From positions 1-51,331 of the forward strand of contig NZ_FOET01000023.1 of the NCBI RefSeq assembly GCF_900110735.1: a stretch of 51,331 nucleotides of DNA. The letters run 5' to 3'. Both the position numbers and the translations under genes were made by a program. Source of the DNA: Streptomyces radiopugnans (GTDB lineage: Bacteria; Actinomycetota; Actinomycetes; Streptomycetales; Streptomycetaceae). Under the pieces are notes generated by a model that worked only from the letters and a program-made list of their open reading frames with translations, ran no database searches and had not been told where the DNA came from. Positions 19,589 through 28,906 of this stretch are shown here, piece after piece; the stretch's first letter is position 1; each line of letters starts with the position of its first letter.

Positions 19589-20140
19589 ATGGATCAGGGG
19601 GATGCCGCTGTATGGGCGGCTGGGATCGCGGCTGTCGCTGCCGTCTCGGGGGCGGCTGTCGGGGGTTTGCTGACTTCCCGGGCGCTTCGGCGGCAGGTCA
19701 GGGATCAGGGCGATGTCGAGCATCAGCACTGGCTCCGTCAGGAGCGGCAGAAGGCCTGCACTGCCGTGATCGACAGCTATGAGGCTTTTAGCCGGGTCAT
19801 GGTGGATTGCGCGGCTGTGGTGCGGCGTGGCGCGCATCGGGGCGCGGATCTCATGAACCGGGTGCAGGAGACGTATGTGGTCAGTGCCAACGCGTGCATG
19901 CATCTGGTTCCTCTTGGACCCGAGCCTCTGGTCGAAGCCAGCAAGAGGTTGCACAGAGCCATCGGCGCAGCAGCGCGTTCCATGGCCGCCTGGGACGAGG
20001 CGCACCGCGAGCCCTCACGGTCTCGGGAGAGAGAGACCGCGGATTTCGAGGCGGCCTTCGCGGGGCTGAACCCGGCGTACAACCGCTTCATGGACCAGGT
20101 CGGCCACGTACTTCAGACACCTGCTCTCCGGGGCGACTGA
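19589..20140 (+). CDS. Small protein with one N-terminal membrane helix, unknown function
   Basis: The 183-residue product starts MDQGDAAVWAAGIAAVAAVSGAAVGGLLTSRAL, one membrane-spanning helix. A Gln/Arg-rich segment (QVRDQGDVEHQHWLRQERQKA) and a helical cytoplasmic domain follow, with VVDCAAVVRRGAHRGADL-like amphipathic helices. This matches a common actinobacterial type of uncharacterised membrane-anchored helical proteins; no catalytic motif is seen. An in-frame TTG at 19574 with CGGAG upstream is an alternative start. Confidence 0.65.
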   Translation: MDQGDAAVWAAGIAAVAAVSGAAVGGLLTSRALRRQVRDQGDVEHQHWLRQERQKACTAVIDSYEAFSRVMVDCAAVVRRGAHRGADLMNRVQETYVVSANACMHLVPLGPEPLVEASKRLHRAIGAAARSMAAWDEAHREPSRSRERETADFEAAFAGLNPAYNRFMDQVGHVLQTPALRGD

Positions 20141-20214
20141 CCAAGCGATCCGCCGCCTTCCCGCACACCGGCTGCCTCTGGTGCCTCCGCGCCAAGCGGA
20201 GGGCGTGCGCCATA

Positions 20215-20245
20215 CGGGCCCGCCGCAGCCTGAGCAGCGGGCCCG
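20215..20245. terminator. Hairpin between convergent small genes
   Basis: CGGGCCCGC (20215-20223) pairs with GCGGGCCCG (20237-20245) across a 13-base loop, between genes ending at 20140 (+) and 20337 (-). Confidence 0.5.
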
Positions 20246-20336
20246 CACACGCTCCGGTCGCAACGTCGAACGGGAACCCTGCGGTGGTTCGGTCGAGGCG
20301 GTGCCGGAGCGAAGGCGTGCTGCCGAGGGTCTGGTG

Positions 20337-20546
20337 TCAGAGCCCGGTTCCTTCGTCGGGAGCTTGGGAGGAGCTCCGGGGGGCGGTGGTGCGGGCGCTG
20401 GTCCAGGTGCCGTACAGGCCGGAGAGGGCGACGGTGATGGTGGCCAGGGAGTCGGCGGGGACGCCGATGAGAACCAGAACGATGCCGGCGGTGAGGATCG
20501 AGACGAAAACGATCAGATCCAGGCGTCGGCGGTGGGATTGCCGCAT
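20337..20546 (-). CDS. 69-residue two-helix membrane protein, unknown function
   Basis: A strong AAGGGGGA site sits 9 bases before ATG 20546. The product begins MRQSHRRRLDLIVFVSILTAG with a first helix (about 9-29), then ADSLATITVALSGLYGTW as a second (31-48) and a Ser/Thr/Pro tail. The short basic N-terminus suggests the N-in orientation. No function can be assigned. It is divergent from the HTH-propeller gene at 20695, and the two may share a promoter region. Confidence 0.7.
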   Translation of the reverse strand: MRQSHRRRLDLIVFVSILTAGIVLVLIGVPADSLATITVALSGLYGTWTSARTTAPRSSSQAPDEGTGL

Positions 20547-20694
20547 TACCGAGTCCCCCTTGCGTGGTGTGTGGAAAGCTGTGGAGCCAGCATGCGCAAG
20601 GGGGCGCGTTGTCCGGTGAGGCCGCTGGTGTTGCCGCAGGTGAGCGACCGGCAGGTGGTGGACAGCGCGGACACCAGGGGGAGGAAACGCGGGG

Positions 20695-23115
20695 ATGGCA
20701 CCTATGGGAGGGGCCCGGCCGGGGCCGCTGGACGGGGACACCCCGCAGGCTGAGGAACTGGCGGCGTGGCTGCGCAGACTCACCCGCGGGGTGACTTTGC
20801 GGGAGCTGGAGAGCCGCTTCCCTTACGGCCGCACACAGTGGAGCGCTTTCCTCAAGGGCCGCAAGCTGCTTCCCAGCTGGCTACTGCAGGACCTGGTCAT
20901 TGCCCTGGTGCCGGATCCGCGGCTGCGGCAGCAGCACCTGTGGCGCGGGCAGGCCTTACTACAGGTGGCGGAGGAGGCCGCCCAGGCCCGCCGGCCCCTG
21001 GGCGAGGCCGTGTCCTCGTCGGCCTCCTCGCAGGAACTGCAACTGAGGCTGGACGAAGCCCGCAAGGGACAACTGCAGGCCCAGGAGACGCTGCTGGCCA
21101 CCACGCAGATCATCCAGATGCTGCTGACCATGGTGGCCTCCCTCCGCGAACGCTGCGCCCTGCTGGAAACCGAACGTGACCGCGCCCAAGCCCAACTGCG
21201 CACCTCGACCGTCTCCGAAATCCGACAGGAGCTGGCCGCCTCCCAACAGCGGCTGAACCAGACCGAAGAGCGCCTGGCCACAGCCCGCCGAGAACGCCAA
21301 GAAGCTGAAGAACTGCGCATCGCCGCACAGCAGCAAGCCGAGGCGTACCGCCGCGCCCAGCAAACCTCCCGGCAAGCTCAGGAGCAGGCGACTTCGCAAG
21401 AGAGCGGCAGCGCCAGCAGCGGCGGGGGCGAGCCGGCCTCTTTCACGGTGGCCGGGCTACCGGACCTGCAGACCTACGACGATCTCCTGCAGGCCACCGA
21501 CCAGCAGCTGGAAGCCCACCACAGCCAGATGTCCGAACTGCGCGAGCAACTCGGACTCACCGAAACCACGCCCCCCGAGGACGAGAAGACCCTCATCGGC
21601 GAAGTTGTCCACACACCCCAGCGGACAACGCGGACAACCCCCCAACCAGCAGCGGAACCCCCTGCCCACCGTCCCCTGGTACCGCGGACAACACCTGCGG
21701 TGCGCCTCCTTCCCGCACCCAGGAGGCCGGGGCCCCGGCGGAGCACCGTCTTACGGGCCGTCGCCGTGGCTGCCGCCCTGGCGATGGCCGTATCCACCGA
21801 CACGGTTCCCAGAGAGCCGGTTGCCTCCGCATCCCCGCCGGGGAAACCGCCCAAGGTGAACGATCTGGAACCAGCTCCACCGCAGAAGTGGGAGACCAAC
21901 GTGGGCGGCGCAGCGACGCTGCACCCGGTCACCGATGAAGGGATCCTGCTCGCACAGCTGGACACGGAAGTGAAAGCGCTGGATGCCGCCTCGGGAAAAG
22001 TCCAGTGGAGCAGCCCCGTACAGAGCCATGGCAAGGCGATCACCGTGGTAGAAGGCACAGTTTACCTCACTAATGACACAGGTGTGATTCAAGCCCGGGA
22101 CGTCGCCACCGGTAAAAAAATCTGGCAACGCGAATTTGTGCCGCTCCTCACGAATACTGGCGGCCCAAGGAGTCTTGACATTAAAGATCCTCTAGCGCAC
22201 ATCGTTGGACATTCAAGTGAATCCCTGTATGTGCGCCTATCGGCCAGTGTCTTTGCGTCTTCCATGGCTTCCTCCGGTCAGTCCCTAAGTCGAGTCAGTT
22301 CAGCTTCACCGGCATCTCTTTCGAATATTTGCATACCCGGCAGCTTGTGTTACACACTGGAAACTGCAGTTGCATTTAATCGAAAAAACGGGAGTGATCT
22401 CTGGGAGCTCGATGATTATTTTGTTACCGCATCCGGGGGAGCCTGCTTGATTTCTGGTGAGCGGCCACCACTGGCAAGCTTTAAGGAGAAAAAGTGGGCG
22501 AGCCGGGTAGTCGAATGTTCAACAGGGAAAGAAAAGGTAGACCGCAGGATCTATGCGGGGATTGGAACCTACCCCGAAGTGCATGAAAGTTCGGTATATG
22601 TGCACGACGGGACACATTTGCGTGCAATTAACGCAGCTACGGGGCAGGAGTATTGGGAGGTTGCCATAGAAGAGGCGGATCCTTCTTTTCCGGTTGTAAC
22701 CCCGATGGAGGGAAAAATTCACCTCATCGGAGTCAGTGGAAAAATTTATTCCCTCGACCGTTCCACCGGCGCGCGCCACTGGACTTCCTCCATTGGAGAA
22801 GGAGTGGCCACAACTCCACTGGCTCATGGTGGAACCATTTACGTCGGAGGGGGCGACGGCAAACTCTACGCCCTTGATGAGGAGACAGGCGAAGTCATCT
22901 GGTCTACCTCTGTAAAGGGGGGAACGGCAACAGCGCCAGTCCTCTGCGGTGATACTGTCTGCATCGGTGGCGACAGGAAAGTCCACAGTTTTAATGCAGG
23001 CAGTGGAGAGCGCATTTGGGAAGCTGGTACTGAAGGAGAAGGAGTTAGTGACTTGATTGCCGAGGGAGGCGCTATGTATGTATCCAGTGAAGACGGCGCC
23101 ATACAAGCCCGCTGA
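20695..23115 (+). CDS. HTH / coiled-coil / single-membrane-helix / PQQ-like beta-propeller protein
   Basis: The 806-residue product shows an N-terminal helical HTH-like region (20-75: TLRELESRFPYGRTQWSAFL), a long coiled coil (about 112-232), a linker, one membrane helix (about 351-367) and a C-terminal propeller (395-806). The propeller has seven blade motifs of the form xxxxTGxxxW: SGKVQW, TGKKIW, NGSDLW, TGQEYW, TGARHW, TGEVIW, SGERIW. The layout suggests a transmembrane receptor with an outer propeller and an inner DNA- or protein-binding part; function unknown. A GGGGGAGGAA site supports ATG 20695. Codons before about 22075 are GC-rich; after it they are AT-rich, with runs such as GGTAAAAAAATC. 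In-frame TTA codons at 20956 and 21751 imply bldA dependence. Confidence 0.8.
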   Translation: MAPMGGARPGPLDGDTPQAEELAAWLRRLTRGVTLRELESRFPYGRTQWSAFLKGRKLLPSWLLQDLVIALVPDPRLRQQHLWRGQALLQVAEEAAQARRPLGEAVSSSASSQELQLRLDEARKGQLQAQETLLATTQIIQMLLTMVASLRERCALLETERDRAQAQLRTSTVSEIRQELAASQQRLNQTEERLATARRERQEAEELRIAAQQQAEAYRRAQQTSRQAQEQATSQESGSASSGGGEPASFTVAGLPDLQTYDDLLQATDQQLEAHHSQMSELREQLGLTETTPPEDEKTLIGEVVHTPQRTTRTTPQPAAEPPAHRPLVPRTTPAVRLLPAPRRPGPRRSTVLRAVAVAAALAMAVSTDTVPREPVASASPPGKPPKVNDLEPAPPQKWETNVGGAATLHPVTDEGILLAQLDTEVKALDAASGKVQWSSPVQSHGKAITVVEGTVYLTNDTGVIQARDVATGKKIWQREFVPLLTNTGGPRSLDIKDPLAHIVGHSSESLYVRLSASVFASSMASSGQSLSRVSSASPASLSNICIPGSLCYTLETAVAFNRKNGSDLWELDDYFVTASGGACLISGERPPLASFKEKKWASRVVECSTGKEKVDRRIYAGIGTYPEVHESSVYVHDGTHLRAINAATGQEYWEVAIEEADPSFPVVTPMEGKIHLIGVSGKIYSLDRSTGARHWTSSIGEGVATTPLAHGGTIYVGGGDGKLYALDEETGEVIWSTSVKGGTATAPVLCGDTVCIGGDRKVHSFNAGSGERIWEAGTEGEGVSDLIAEGGAMYVSSEDGAIQAR

Positions 23116-23175
23116 GGAATATGAGTGCTCTTAAAAGCGGATCTGCTCTCGTATCGGAGTCAGCCCTTTCCAGTC

Positions 23176-23340
23176 TCACGCTGATGCGGTGAGGCGAAGG
23201 GCGAGGACAGCCCGGACAAGACCGGTGATGCAGGTGGTGGAGCAGTGGAGCCTGCGCAGCAGCCGCCAGGACTTCAGGGCGGCGACGGCCTGCGCGATCC
23301 CGACACCGTCCTGGCCGAAGCCGCGCACACGTCGAACAGA
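23176..23340 (-). pseudogene. C-terminal remnant of a DDE (IS5-like) transposase
   Basis: The minus strand reads about 55 residues ending at the stop 23176-23178, with GIAQAVAALKSWRLLRRLHC, then STTCITGLVRAVLAL. This resembles the AVAxLKxWxLLRxxRCSTxRI...AVLxLH tail of actinobacterial IS5-type transposases. No start codon, catalytic triad or terminal repeats remain. Assignment is from memory of the family pattern. Confidence 0.45.
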
Positions 23341-23341
23341 C

Positions 23342-23770
23342 TCAAGCTGACCAACGAGGTGCGGCCGCGGAGGCCGTCACCTGCTGTCGGTTGAGCTTTT
23401 CCACGACGCGGTCGCGGAGAAGCTCGTACTCCTGTCTGAGCCTGCGCCACTCGGACACCGGCGGACGGGGAATCACGATACCTTCGGTGACGATCTCCTC
23501 CGGCCCGAACTGCTCACGGGTGAGGTCGATCTCGATGCCCAGGCCCAGGCGGTTCCACCAGTGGTAGTCCACACGCTCTCCGCCGACGTGGACCTCTCCC
23601 CGGAGCAACTCGCCCCCCAGCAGGTCGTGGAGCACCATGGCGGTCACCCCGCACTGGTCCCGGGCCGGATTGTCCTCGCTCCAGCGCGATCGGAACTCGG
23701 GTGTGCACGTCTCGGCGCTCCAACTGCTGCGGACGGCTCGTTCGATGTCGGTGAGAAGCAGCGGTGTCAT
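23342..23770 (-). CDS. YunG-like protein
   Basis: From ATG 23770 the product is 142 residues: MTPLLLTDIERAVRSSWSAETC, then NPARDQCGVTAMVLHDLLGGELL, VDYHWWNRLGLGIEIDLTREQF and a helical C-terminus. The spacing of CGVTA...LGGELL...HWWN...DLTxxQF fits the small YunG family, whose biochemical role is not established. In-frame sequence continues upstream to 23992 but is Pro/Arg-rich and contains a strong hairpin, so the shorter start is preferred (ATG 23782 is also possible). Confidence 0.7.
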   Translation of the reverse strand: MTPLLLTDIERAVRSSWSAETCTPEFRSRWSEDNPARDQCGVTAMVLHDLLGGELLRGEVHVGGERVDYHWWNRLGLGIEIDLTREQFGPEEIVTEGIVIPRPPVSEWRRLRQEYELLRDRVVEKLNRQQVTASAAAPRWSA

Positions 23771-24182
23771 GCCGGTGATCATGTCGGCAGGCACTGACAG
23801 TGGCCGGACGCCAGCGGACACAGTGACCGGCCGCCTGCCTTTGATGCGCACCGACGGTGCCCGGCGCCCACTCCGCCGAGCGGGCGCCACCGGAGGTCCG
23901 GGGGCGTCGGCCGGCATTCCCCCCACGACCCAGGCGGGGCCTGGGTCGTGGGGGTGCTCTACGGGCACTTCCCAATGCTGGGGGCGCGACATCCATGCTG
24001 CCCCGGTGAGGGTCGTGAACGCCGGTCAGGCACACGCTACAGGTTGCCGGCGAGGACCAGGGCGACGGCGAACAGAATGCGGACCGACCAGTCCACGGGC
24101 GGGATGCCGGGGCGGCGCGTCTACCGACCGCGGCAGTCCCGCGGTTGCGGCCGACGGCTGCGTCGCGGTGGTGCCGCGTCCC
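23771..24182. other. 412-base interval upstream of the YunG-like gene
   Basis: It holds the hairpin at 23920-23954 and, near 24045-24110, a minus-strand reading ending VRILFAVALVLAGNL that looks like a stray membrane-helix tail without a usable start. Nothing else is supported. Confidence 0.4.
23920..23954 (-). terminator. 15-bp hairpin between two minus-strand genes
   Basis: Arms 23920-23934 and 23940-23954 pair perfectly around CGGGG. It lies downstream of the gene ending at 24183 and 150 bases upstream of the YunG-like start. Confidence 0.65.
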
Positions 24183-24785
24183 TCACAGGCCTGTCGTTCG
24201 GACGTCGGTGATCTCCACGGAGAGCTTCGTGTCCGACGAGACGGTGCTGAGTGATGACGGCGTGTAGTTCAGCGTCGTCCGCTCCGACAGTTCCGCGGTA
24301 CCGATGACCGGTCCGGACTCGTCGCCCTTGATCTCGTAGGTGATCTCGTAGGTGGCATCCGGGTCGATGTCGTCGCTGAGGCCGACGTAGGACAGATCGG
24401 GTTCGACGGTGACGTGGCAGCCGGCGGAGCCGAAACACTGCTGCGCGGTGGTGCGTAGGGTGATGGTGAAGCTGTCGGGGGTGAGGTCGGCGTAGACCGG
24501 CGGTTCCGGGGTCGGCTCGTCCGCGGCGGCGGTCGCCACGTCCTCGGTCGGGGCACTTGACGCGCTGGCCGTGGCGGTGGGCTCGCTGCCGTCGTTGCCG
24601 ATGGCCTGCACGACGACAACGCCGGTGCCGATGATCGTGGCGATGACGGCGGCCGCGGCACCGATGACGACCTTGTTGCTGAGACGCTTTGCCTCCGCCG
24701 GCGCCGCAGCTGGGGGCTGCTCGGGCTGGGATTCCGGCTGGGGCGGGAAGTCGGGCATCGGCGGCTGCGGCGCTTGGTCGGTCAC
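24183..24785 (-). CDS. Single-pass membrane protein with Pro/Gln-rich cytoplasmic tail, unknown function
   Basis: GTG 24785 is preceded by AGGGGGA. The 200-residue product has a Pro/Gln-rich N-terminus, a basic anchor (EAKRLSNK), a membrane helix (VVIGAAAAVIATIIGTGVVV) and a Thr/Ala/Glu-rich linker. An outer domain of about 110 residues follows, with CFGSAGCHVTVEPDLSYVG and alternating beta-strand patterns ending in KLSVEITDVRTTGL. This matches a common Streptomyces design of anchored small beta domains, with no known role. Confidence 0.75.
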   Translation of the reverse strand: MTDQAPQPPMPDFPPQPESQPEQPPAAAPAEAKRLSNKVVIGAAAAVIATIIGTGVVVVQAIGNDGSEPTATASASSAPTEDVATAAADEPTPEPPVYADLTPDSFTITLRTTAQQCFGSAGCHVTVEPDLSYVGLSDDIDPDATYEITYEIKGDESGPVIGTAELSERTTLNYTPSSLSTVSSDTKLSVEITDVRTTGL

Positions 24786-25069
24786 GGGGTCCCCCTGTGC
24801 GGCTGGTAACAGGCGCATCATGCGGGGTTACGGGGAGTCGTGAAGGCCTGTTGGCTGAATCGTGACCAGAGCAGCCGGATACACCACGATCGTCGCCCGG
24901 GCCTACCTCCTCCCTGACGCTCCTCTCGTCGAGGTGGCGGTGAGCCTGGAGTGACCACTGTCTGTGGTCCTTCTTCGGGCGTACGGGTGCCGACCGCTGG
25001 AAGAGCCAGCCCGGTGCCGTGTTCCTCGGGACAGGCAACTAGCCAGCTGTGTCCGATCGTCCACCGGGC

Positions 25070-27008
25070 ATGACGTCCACAGTTCCCCAGGCACCTTCCG
25101 CCACCCCGCCTGCCTGGCCGCACTGCGGCCACGGTGTCACCGCAGCGGATCCGGTCGGCTGCCGCGGCATCCACGTCCCCGGTCACACTGCCTGCCTGGC
25201 CCACCTGGACGAGCCCGACCGTACCGCCTACCTCGCTGATCTGGCCCCCGGCGCCGACATCGACCACCGCGGCACACCCTTCACCACGGGTTTGCTAGAC
25301 CGGCTCCTCGATGCCCTGCGCGATCCTGACACCGGACTTCCCTATGTGGGGGCTGCCTGGTTCGATGAGGCGGTCTTCAGCGGTGATGCCCGGTTCGGCG
25401 GGGCGGCCTTCACTCACCTCGCCCGGTTCGCGGGGGCGGCCTTCACCGGTGCCGCCCGGTTCGAGGGAGCAGCCTTCGCTGGCACCGCCCGGTTCGACGG
25501 AGCGCTCTTCAGCGGCGATGCTCAGTTCGATGAGGTGGTTTTCACTGGTGATGCCCGGTTCGGCAAGACGGTCTTCGCCAGCGACGCCTGGTTCGGCAGG
25601 GCGCTCTTCACGGGCTATGCCTGGTTCGATGAGGCGTCCTTCGGCAGTGTCTCGTTCCTCGGAGCGACTTTCACTAAAACCGCCGGGTTCACCAGGGTGA
25701 CCTTCACCGGGGCCGCTCGATTCGAAGGAGTGACTTTCAGCGGCACCGCTGCGTTCGGCGGGACGGTCTTCACCGGCGCGGCCTGGTTCGTCGGAGTGAG
25801 CTTCGCCGCTGCCGCCAAGCTTCCGGGTGCGGTCTTCATCGGCGACGCCCGGTTCGATGGGGCCCGGTTCGAGACCACCCCGTGGCTGGGCCCGCTGGTG
25901 TGCGGCGGCACGGTGAAACTGGACGGTGCGGCGTTCGCGGCACCGGTGACGATGATGATCGTCACGCGAGAGTTGTCGCTGCGGCGGGCACGGTGGACGT
26001 CAGCGGCCGCGCTGCGGCTGCGCCATGCCGAGGTGGATCTGGCCGGGGCGGTGCTGGAGTATCCGGTCACCGTGGCGGCCGAACCGGCTCCGTTTACCGG
26101 CCTGCCAGGCCCCGCCAGCGGCCTGCAGGGCCTGCTGTCCGAGGAGATGCTGGCGAGCGGGGACGCAGGCGTGCGGCTGAGGAACCTCAGCGGGGTGAAT
26201 GCTGCGCACCTGGCCCTGACGGATGTGGACCTGACGCTGTGCCGGTTCGCCGGTGCGGTTCACCTGGACCAGCTGCGGGTGGACGGCTGGTGCACCTTCG
26301 CCCAGGCCCCCGCCAGTGTCCGGCGGGACGGGCTGCTTCCCAGGTGGTGGAGCCGGCGGCGCACCCTGGCCGAGGAGCACCACTGGCGGTCGCGCACCGG
26401 CCGCCGCCCCGCCCGGGCAGAGGGCTGGACCGCCCCGCCCCAGGACGTGGCCGTGCTGCGGCCGGCCGCGGTGGCCGCGCTGTACCGGCAGCTGCGCAAG
26501 TCGCTGGAGGACGGCAAGAACGAGCCGGGAGCGGCGGACTTCTACTACGGCGAGATGGAGATGCAGCCGCCACGACACCGACGACACCTCCCGCGCCGAG
26601 CGGGCCCTGCTGACCGTGTACTGGGCGTTGTCCGGCTACGGGCTGCGTGCCGCCCGCGCGCTGGCCTGGCTGCTGGGAGCCATGGCCGCCACTCTCATGG
26701 CGCTGATGATCTGGGGGCTGCCCGCCGATGCACCGAAACCGGAGCTCACCGGCCGCCAGAGCGGCCCGCACATCTCCCTGACCGCCGACACCCCCGACCC
26801 GGTCAACCCCACCGGCCCCTGGCACGAGCGCGTCACCACCGAACGGTTCGAGAAGGCCCTGCGCGTGGTGATCAACTCGGTGGCCTTCCGCTCCTCCGGC
26901 CAGGACCTGACCACCGCCGGCACCTACACCGAGATGGCCTCCCGCCTGGCCGAACCCGTCCTCCTCGGTCTGGCGGTCCTGGCGGTGCGCAGCCGGGTCA
27001 AGCGCTGA
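25070..27008 (+). pseudogene. Pentapeptide-repeat membrane protein gene, split by a +1 frameshift
   Basis: The first frame gives a Cys/His-containing N-terminus, then about 20 copies of an AxFxGxAxF repeat (residues about 100-280; for example FDEAVFSGDARFGGAAF), a right-handed quadrilateral helix. The frame then runs into FYYGEMEM near 26561 and changes. In the +1 frame the protein resumes as DTDDTSRAERALLTVYW, with a membrane helix (ALAWLLGAMAATLMALMIWG) and a second hydrophobic segment before SRVKR at 27008. One surplus base between about 26561 and 26571 explains it; a sequencing error is possible. ATG 25070 or GTG 25049 starts it. Confidence 0.8.
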
Positions 27009-27121
27009 TCGCAGAGGCCCTCGGCACTTCCTCATGAGCCCGGCAGCGCCTACCCGCTCGTATCTGACCAGCCGAAGAAGGGTCGGGTCCGGGCGGTTGT
27101 TGGCTGGTGCGTGATCATTCC

Positions 27122-27150
27122 TTGACGAGGGGTGCCGTAGGAGATATCCG
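27122..27150 (+). promoter_or_regulatory. Candidate promoter of the ABC-3C operon
   Basis: TTGACG (27122-27127) and TATCCG (27145-27150) are spaced by 17 bases and lie 57 bases before the first gene. Confidence 0.4.
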
Positions 27151-27206
27151 TTGTGTAAAGATCTCCTCACATACGGTGAACGTTGTCGGGCGCTGGGGGG
27201 GCGCAC

Positions 27207-28418
27207 ATGGCGGACAGGGCGGATCCGTTCGAGGCATCGGCGTCGGCGATCGGCTACGTATATCAGGTGCGCAAGGCGCTGCACTCCTGTGTCGAGCGCT
27301 ACGCGCGCGGGCTGGAGTGGTCCATCGCGATCGAGGCAGGTGACGACGTCGAGGAGACCGTCAGGGACGGCCGGGTCTATTACCAGCTCAAGCACCGGGC
27401 TCTGGGCACCAGGCTGACCGACTCCAGCACCGATCTGTGGAAGACGCTGCGGATCTGGTGCCATGCCGTCACTCACCAGCTGGTAGATCTGGAGGAGACG
27501 GATCTGCTGTTGCTGACGACCGCAGACCTGCCGGAGGGCTCCATCGGGTCCCTGCTGCAGCCAGCCTCTTGCGGCACCAGGGACGAAGAGCGCGCCCTGC
27601 AGGCGCTGAACGCGGCACGAGCAGCCTCCGGGAGCCAGGCTCTCAGGAAGGCGTTCGAGGCGTTCGATGCTCTCACGGAGGATCAGCGGCGTCGGATGCT
27701 CGCCCGGATCCAGGTCATCGGTAACGCTCCCGACGTCGACGGCTTGGAGGATCTGCTGCTGCAGCGAGTCGTTCTCGCCGTCGACCGCTCCTACGCCCGG
27801 CCCTTCCTCCAGCGCCTGGAGGGCTGGATTTATCAGCGCACCATCCGACAGCTGCGCTCCAACGAGATGGACGCGATCACCGGAAGCGAGTTCGATCAAG
27901 TCTTCACCGACCTGCGCAACCAATTCCGCCCGGAGAACTTGCCGATCGACGAGGACGTCACGGGCCTCGCTCCTGACCCGTCCGCGTACGCGGACCAGAC
28001 CTTTGTCCGCCAACTGGACCTGATTGACCTCGGCGGCGCACGAGTACGGATCGCGGTACGCGACTACCTACGCGCTTTCACACAGCGCTCCCGCTGGGTC
28101 AAGGAGAACCTGCTGCAGCTGGGCGAACTCGACCGGTACGAGCGCCGGCTCGTTGAGGAGTGGGAGGAGCTCTTCGCCGAGATGGAGGACGATCTCGGCG
28201 AGGAGGCGACCGAAGCGGAGAAGGTGGCCGCCGCAAGGGGCATCTACCGGTGGGCGATGAGGGAGGCGCGGCACCGCATCCGGCCTGAGTGCGATGAGCC
28301 GTTCGTCACCAAGGGCTCCTTCCACATGCTCGCCGATGAGCAGCAGATCGGCTGGCACATCGACTTCGCCGCACGCCTGATGACGCTGCTGGAGCTGGCG
28401 GGAGCCAGGCCGTCGTGA
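27207..28418 (+). CDS. ABC-three-component system effector: Cap4-like dsDNA nuclease with ABC-3C C-terminal domain
   Basis: The 403-residue product begins DPFEASASAIGYVYQVRKAL, then WSIAIEAGDDVEE...VYYQLKH, with acidic residues Glu43/Asp46/Asp47 and Gln60-x-Lys62. This is the restriction-endonuclease-like D...QxK active site of DUF4297/Cap4-type nucleases. The rest is helical, with LDLIDLGGARVRIAVRDYLRAF and SRWVKENLLQLGEL as in ABC-3C C-terminal components. ATG 27207 has a GGGGGG stretch upstream. Its stop overlaps the next GTG. In ABC-3C systems such effectors are thought to be unleashed by the ATPase on sensing invading nucleoprotein. Confidence 0.85.
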   Translation: MADRADPFEASASAIGYVYQVRKALHSCVERYARGLEWSIAIEAGDDVEETVRDGRVYYQLKHRALGTRLTDSSTDLWKTLRIWCHAVTHQLVDLEETDLLLLTTADLPEGSIGSLLQPASCGTRDEERALQALNAARAASGSQALRKAFEAFDALTEDQRRRMLARIQVIGNAPDVDGLEDLLLQRVVLAVDRSYARPFLQRLEGWIYQRTIRQLRSNEMDAITGSEFDQVFTDLRNQFRPENLPIDEDVTGLAPDPSAYADQTFVRQLDLIDLGGARVRIAVRDYLRAFTQRSRWVKENLLQLGELDRYERRLVEEWEELFAEMEDDLGEEATEAEKVAAARGIYRWAMREARHRIRPECDEPFVTKGSFHMLADEQQIGWHIDFAARLMTLLELAGARPS

Positions 28419-28906
28419 TCGGCTTCACCGACCTCAGCCGCGAAGAGCGAGCCCTGTACAACTCGGCGTTCACCGGGCTCGTCACAGCCCGGGCCGTCCA
28501 AGGTCACCAGGACCACTATCGCCGGCGGTGCCCGGTGGCCGTCGCCGTGCTGTCCGCGGTCATGGCGCTGCAGCCGTCCATCCGCCACGCCCTGCCGAAC
28601 ACGACCCGCAGCGGGCTGATCCGGTGGCTGGAGGAGAACCGAGCCGTCAAGGTGGCGATGGCCGACAACGCCACCGCTCTGTCCGCGGTGGTCCGCCCCG
28701 GCCTGCTGCTGGCCCTGCAGACCCAGATGCTGTATTGCGCCGACGACGGGCGCCTCGGCGTGACCACCGGACGCCTCAAAAAGGTGATCACCGGCGGCAC
28801 GGACGAGGTCATCGCGATTCAAAAAGCCGCACACATGCTGGGCCGCTGGCTGCCCAGCGCAGGCAGCCTGAGCACCGTCATGACCCTGTTGGGAGTCCGG
28901 CCATGA
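28415..28906 (+). CDS. ABC-3C middle component
   Basis: This 163-residue helical protein lies between nuclease and ATPase with four-base overlaps on both sides (GTGA, ATGA). It has the middle-component size and pattern: YNSAFTGLVTARAVQGHQ near the N-terminus, repeated Leu/Ala helices, GRLKKVITGGTDEV and a C-terminal AAHMLGRWLPSAGSLSTVMTLLG. Middle components are thought to bridge ATPase and effector. The identification rests on position as much as sequence. Confidence 0.78.
   Translation: MIGFTDLSREERALYNSAFTGLVTARAVQGHQDHYRRRCPVAVAVLSAVMALQPSIRHALPNTTRSGLIRWLEENRAVKVAMADNATALSAVVRPGLLLALQTQMLYCADDGRLGVTTGRLKKVITGGTDEVIAIQKAAHMLGRWLPSAGSLSTVMTLLGVRP

Noticed and set aside
24045..24110. Small minus-strand membrane peptide ending VRILFAVALVLAGNL
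   Set aside because: An in-frame stop is close upstream and there is no start with a ribosome-binding site.
25370..25880. Tandem DNA repeat or CRISPR-like array
   Set aside because: The periodic GTTCG..GCCTTCA pattern is the codon-level echo of pentapeptide protein repeats; units vary and no spacers exist.
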